A DNA stretch of 46,249 bases from DATGLW01 sp035293965 (GTDB lineage Bacteria > Actinomycetota > Acidimicrobiia > Acidimicrobiales > RAAP-2), in assembly GCA_035293965.1 (NCBI GenBank), contig DATGLW010000045.1, positions 1 to 46,249 on the forward strand, written 5' to 3'. Below are positions 45,953 to 46,249 of the stretch, one piece after another (within the stretch, counting starts at the first letter, position 1; the number at the start of each line of letters is the position of its first letter). The position numbers and the translations under genes are program-made. The notes below the pieces were generated by a model. That model had not been told where the DNA came from and did no database searches. It saw only the letters and a program-made list of their open reading frames with translations.

Positions 45953-46249
45953 ATGCATTTCTTCGCATTGTTCCTGTTCCTTGCGTTTGCGACCATGGCC
46001 CTCACCATGCTCGGTGAGCGCGGCTACCGCAGGCTTCGCGAGGGTCGCGCCTTCGCGGCGGGTGCGTGGGGTGTCGCCTTGGCCTGGCTCGCGAACGTCA
46101 ACATGTGGACCGGATGGCACATCGTCCACCTGCGCTACGACTGGGTGGGCGTCACGCTGACCGGCCTTGCCCTCGGCGGCACGGCGCTGCTGGCGTACGC
46201 GCTGTTCGGGTTCTTCGCCGGCCTGCACCGCAAGCTCGACGACCAGGCA
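45953..46249 (+). CDS. Small membrane protein of unknown function, 3' end outside window
   Basis: At least 99 residues, open at the window edge. It begins MHFFALFLFLAFATMALTML, a first membrane helix, followed by an Arg-rich loop (GERGYRRLREGRAF). A second helix (GAWGVALAWLANVNMWTGW) and a third (VGVTLTGLALGGTALLAYALF) come next, with a polar KLDDQA at the end of the visible part. The ATG at 45953 has the Shine-Dalgarno gggag 5 nt upstream. No recognised family; about three helices visible. Confidence 0.65.
   Translation, partial: MHFFALFLFLAFATMALTMLGERGYRRLREGRAFAAGAWGVALAWLANVNMWTGWHIVHLRYDWVGVTLTGLALGGTALLAYALFGFFAGLHRKLDDQA

Noticed and set aside
43656..46160. 834-residue plus-strand frame spanning regX3 to the MFS gene
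   Set aside because: Arg/Pro/Gly-rich with no motifs; crosses two well-supported genes in another frame.

Overview
This window looks like chromosome from a very GC-rich actinobacterium. The evidence is mycothiol glycosyltransferase MshA, a RegX3-type regulator, nickel superoxide dismutase with its SodX protease, Rex coupled to heme genes, a full 14-subunit NADH dehydrogenase, frequent GTG starts and promoters of the TAGNNT type. The gene mix resembles Acidimicrobiia, but that placement is inference. No phage, IS element, integron or CRISPR array is visible. This is a housekeeping region with a few accessory genes.

Layout. Positions 1-6472 are mainly plus strand: the end of a HemY-type porphyrinogen oxidase, apolipoprotein N-acyltransferase, a minus-strand HAD phosphatase, and a large membrane protein joining a degenerate metallophosphoesterase domain to a lysyl-phosphatidylglycerol-synthase-type acyltransferase domain. 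Positions 6721-23129 (minus) hold nuoA-N in canonical order with almost every junction overlapping. A geranylgeranyl-reductase-family flavoprotein, a candidate menaquinone side-chain reductase, diverges from nuoA. Positions 24736-37018 (minus) form an 11-gene same-strand run: sodX, mshA, proC, a SAM-hydrolase-family gene, rex, hemA, hemC, cobA-hemD fusion, hemB, hemL and an unknown membrane protein. sodN diverges from sodX and is followed by an enoyl-CoA hydratase. A DksA/TraR-type zinc-finger protein, galactokinase, an acyl-CoA synthetase, tRNA-Lys(TTT), a DUF2889-like protein, RegX3, an MFS transporter and a truncated small membrane protein complete the window.

How the genes connect. Rex (NADH/NAD+ sensing), early heme synthesis, NDH-1 and a quinone-modifying flavoprotein make this a respiration and redox neighbourhood. 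SodN/SodX and MshA add oxidative-stress functions. RegX3 is preceded by a five-unit array of 11-bp repeats resembling a PHO box and suggests phosphate control; its kinase SenX3 is not here.

The most notable signals are: the pseudo-metallophosphoesterase fusion; the PHO-box-like array; a recurring TANNNT box 6-8 nt before start codons, which implies leaderless mRNAs; a Ser at the catalytic Cys position of Lnt; a GC-rich repeat array before the MFS gene; and many short in-frame tandem duplications in poorly conserved protein segments. No intergenic stretch exceeds 300 bases.
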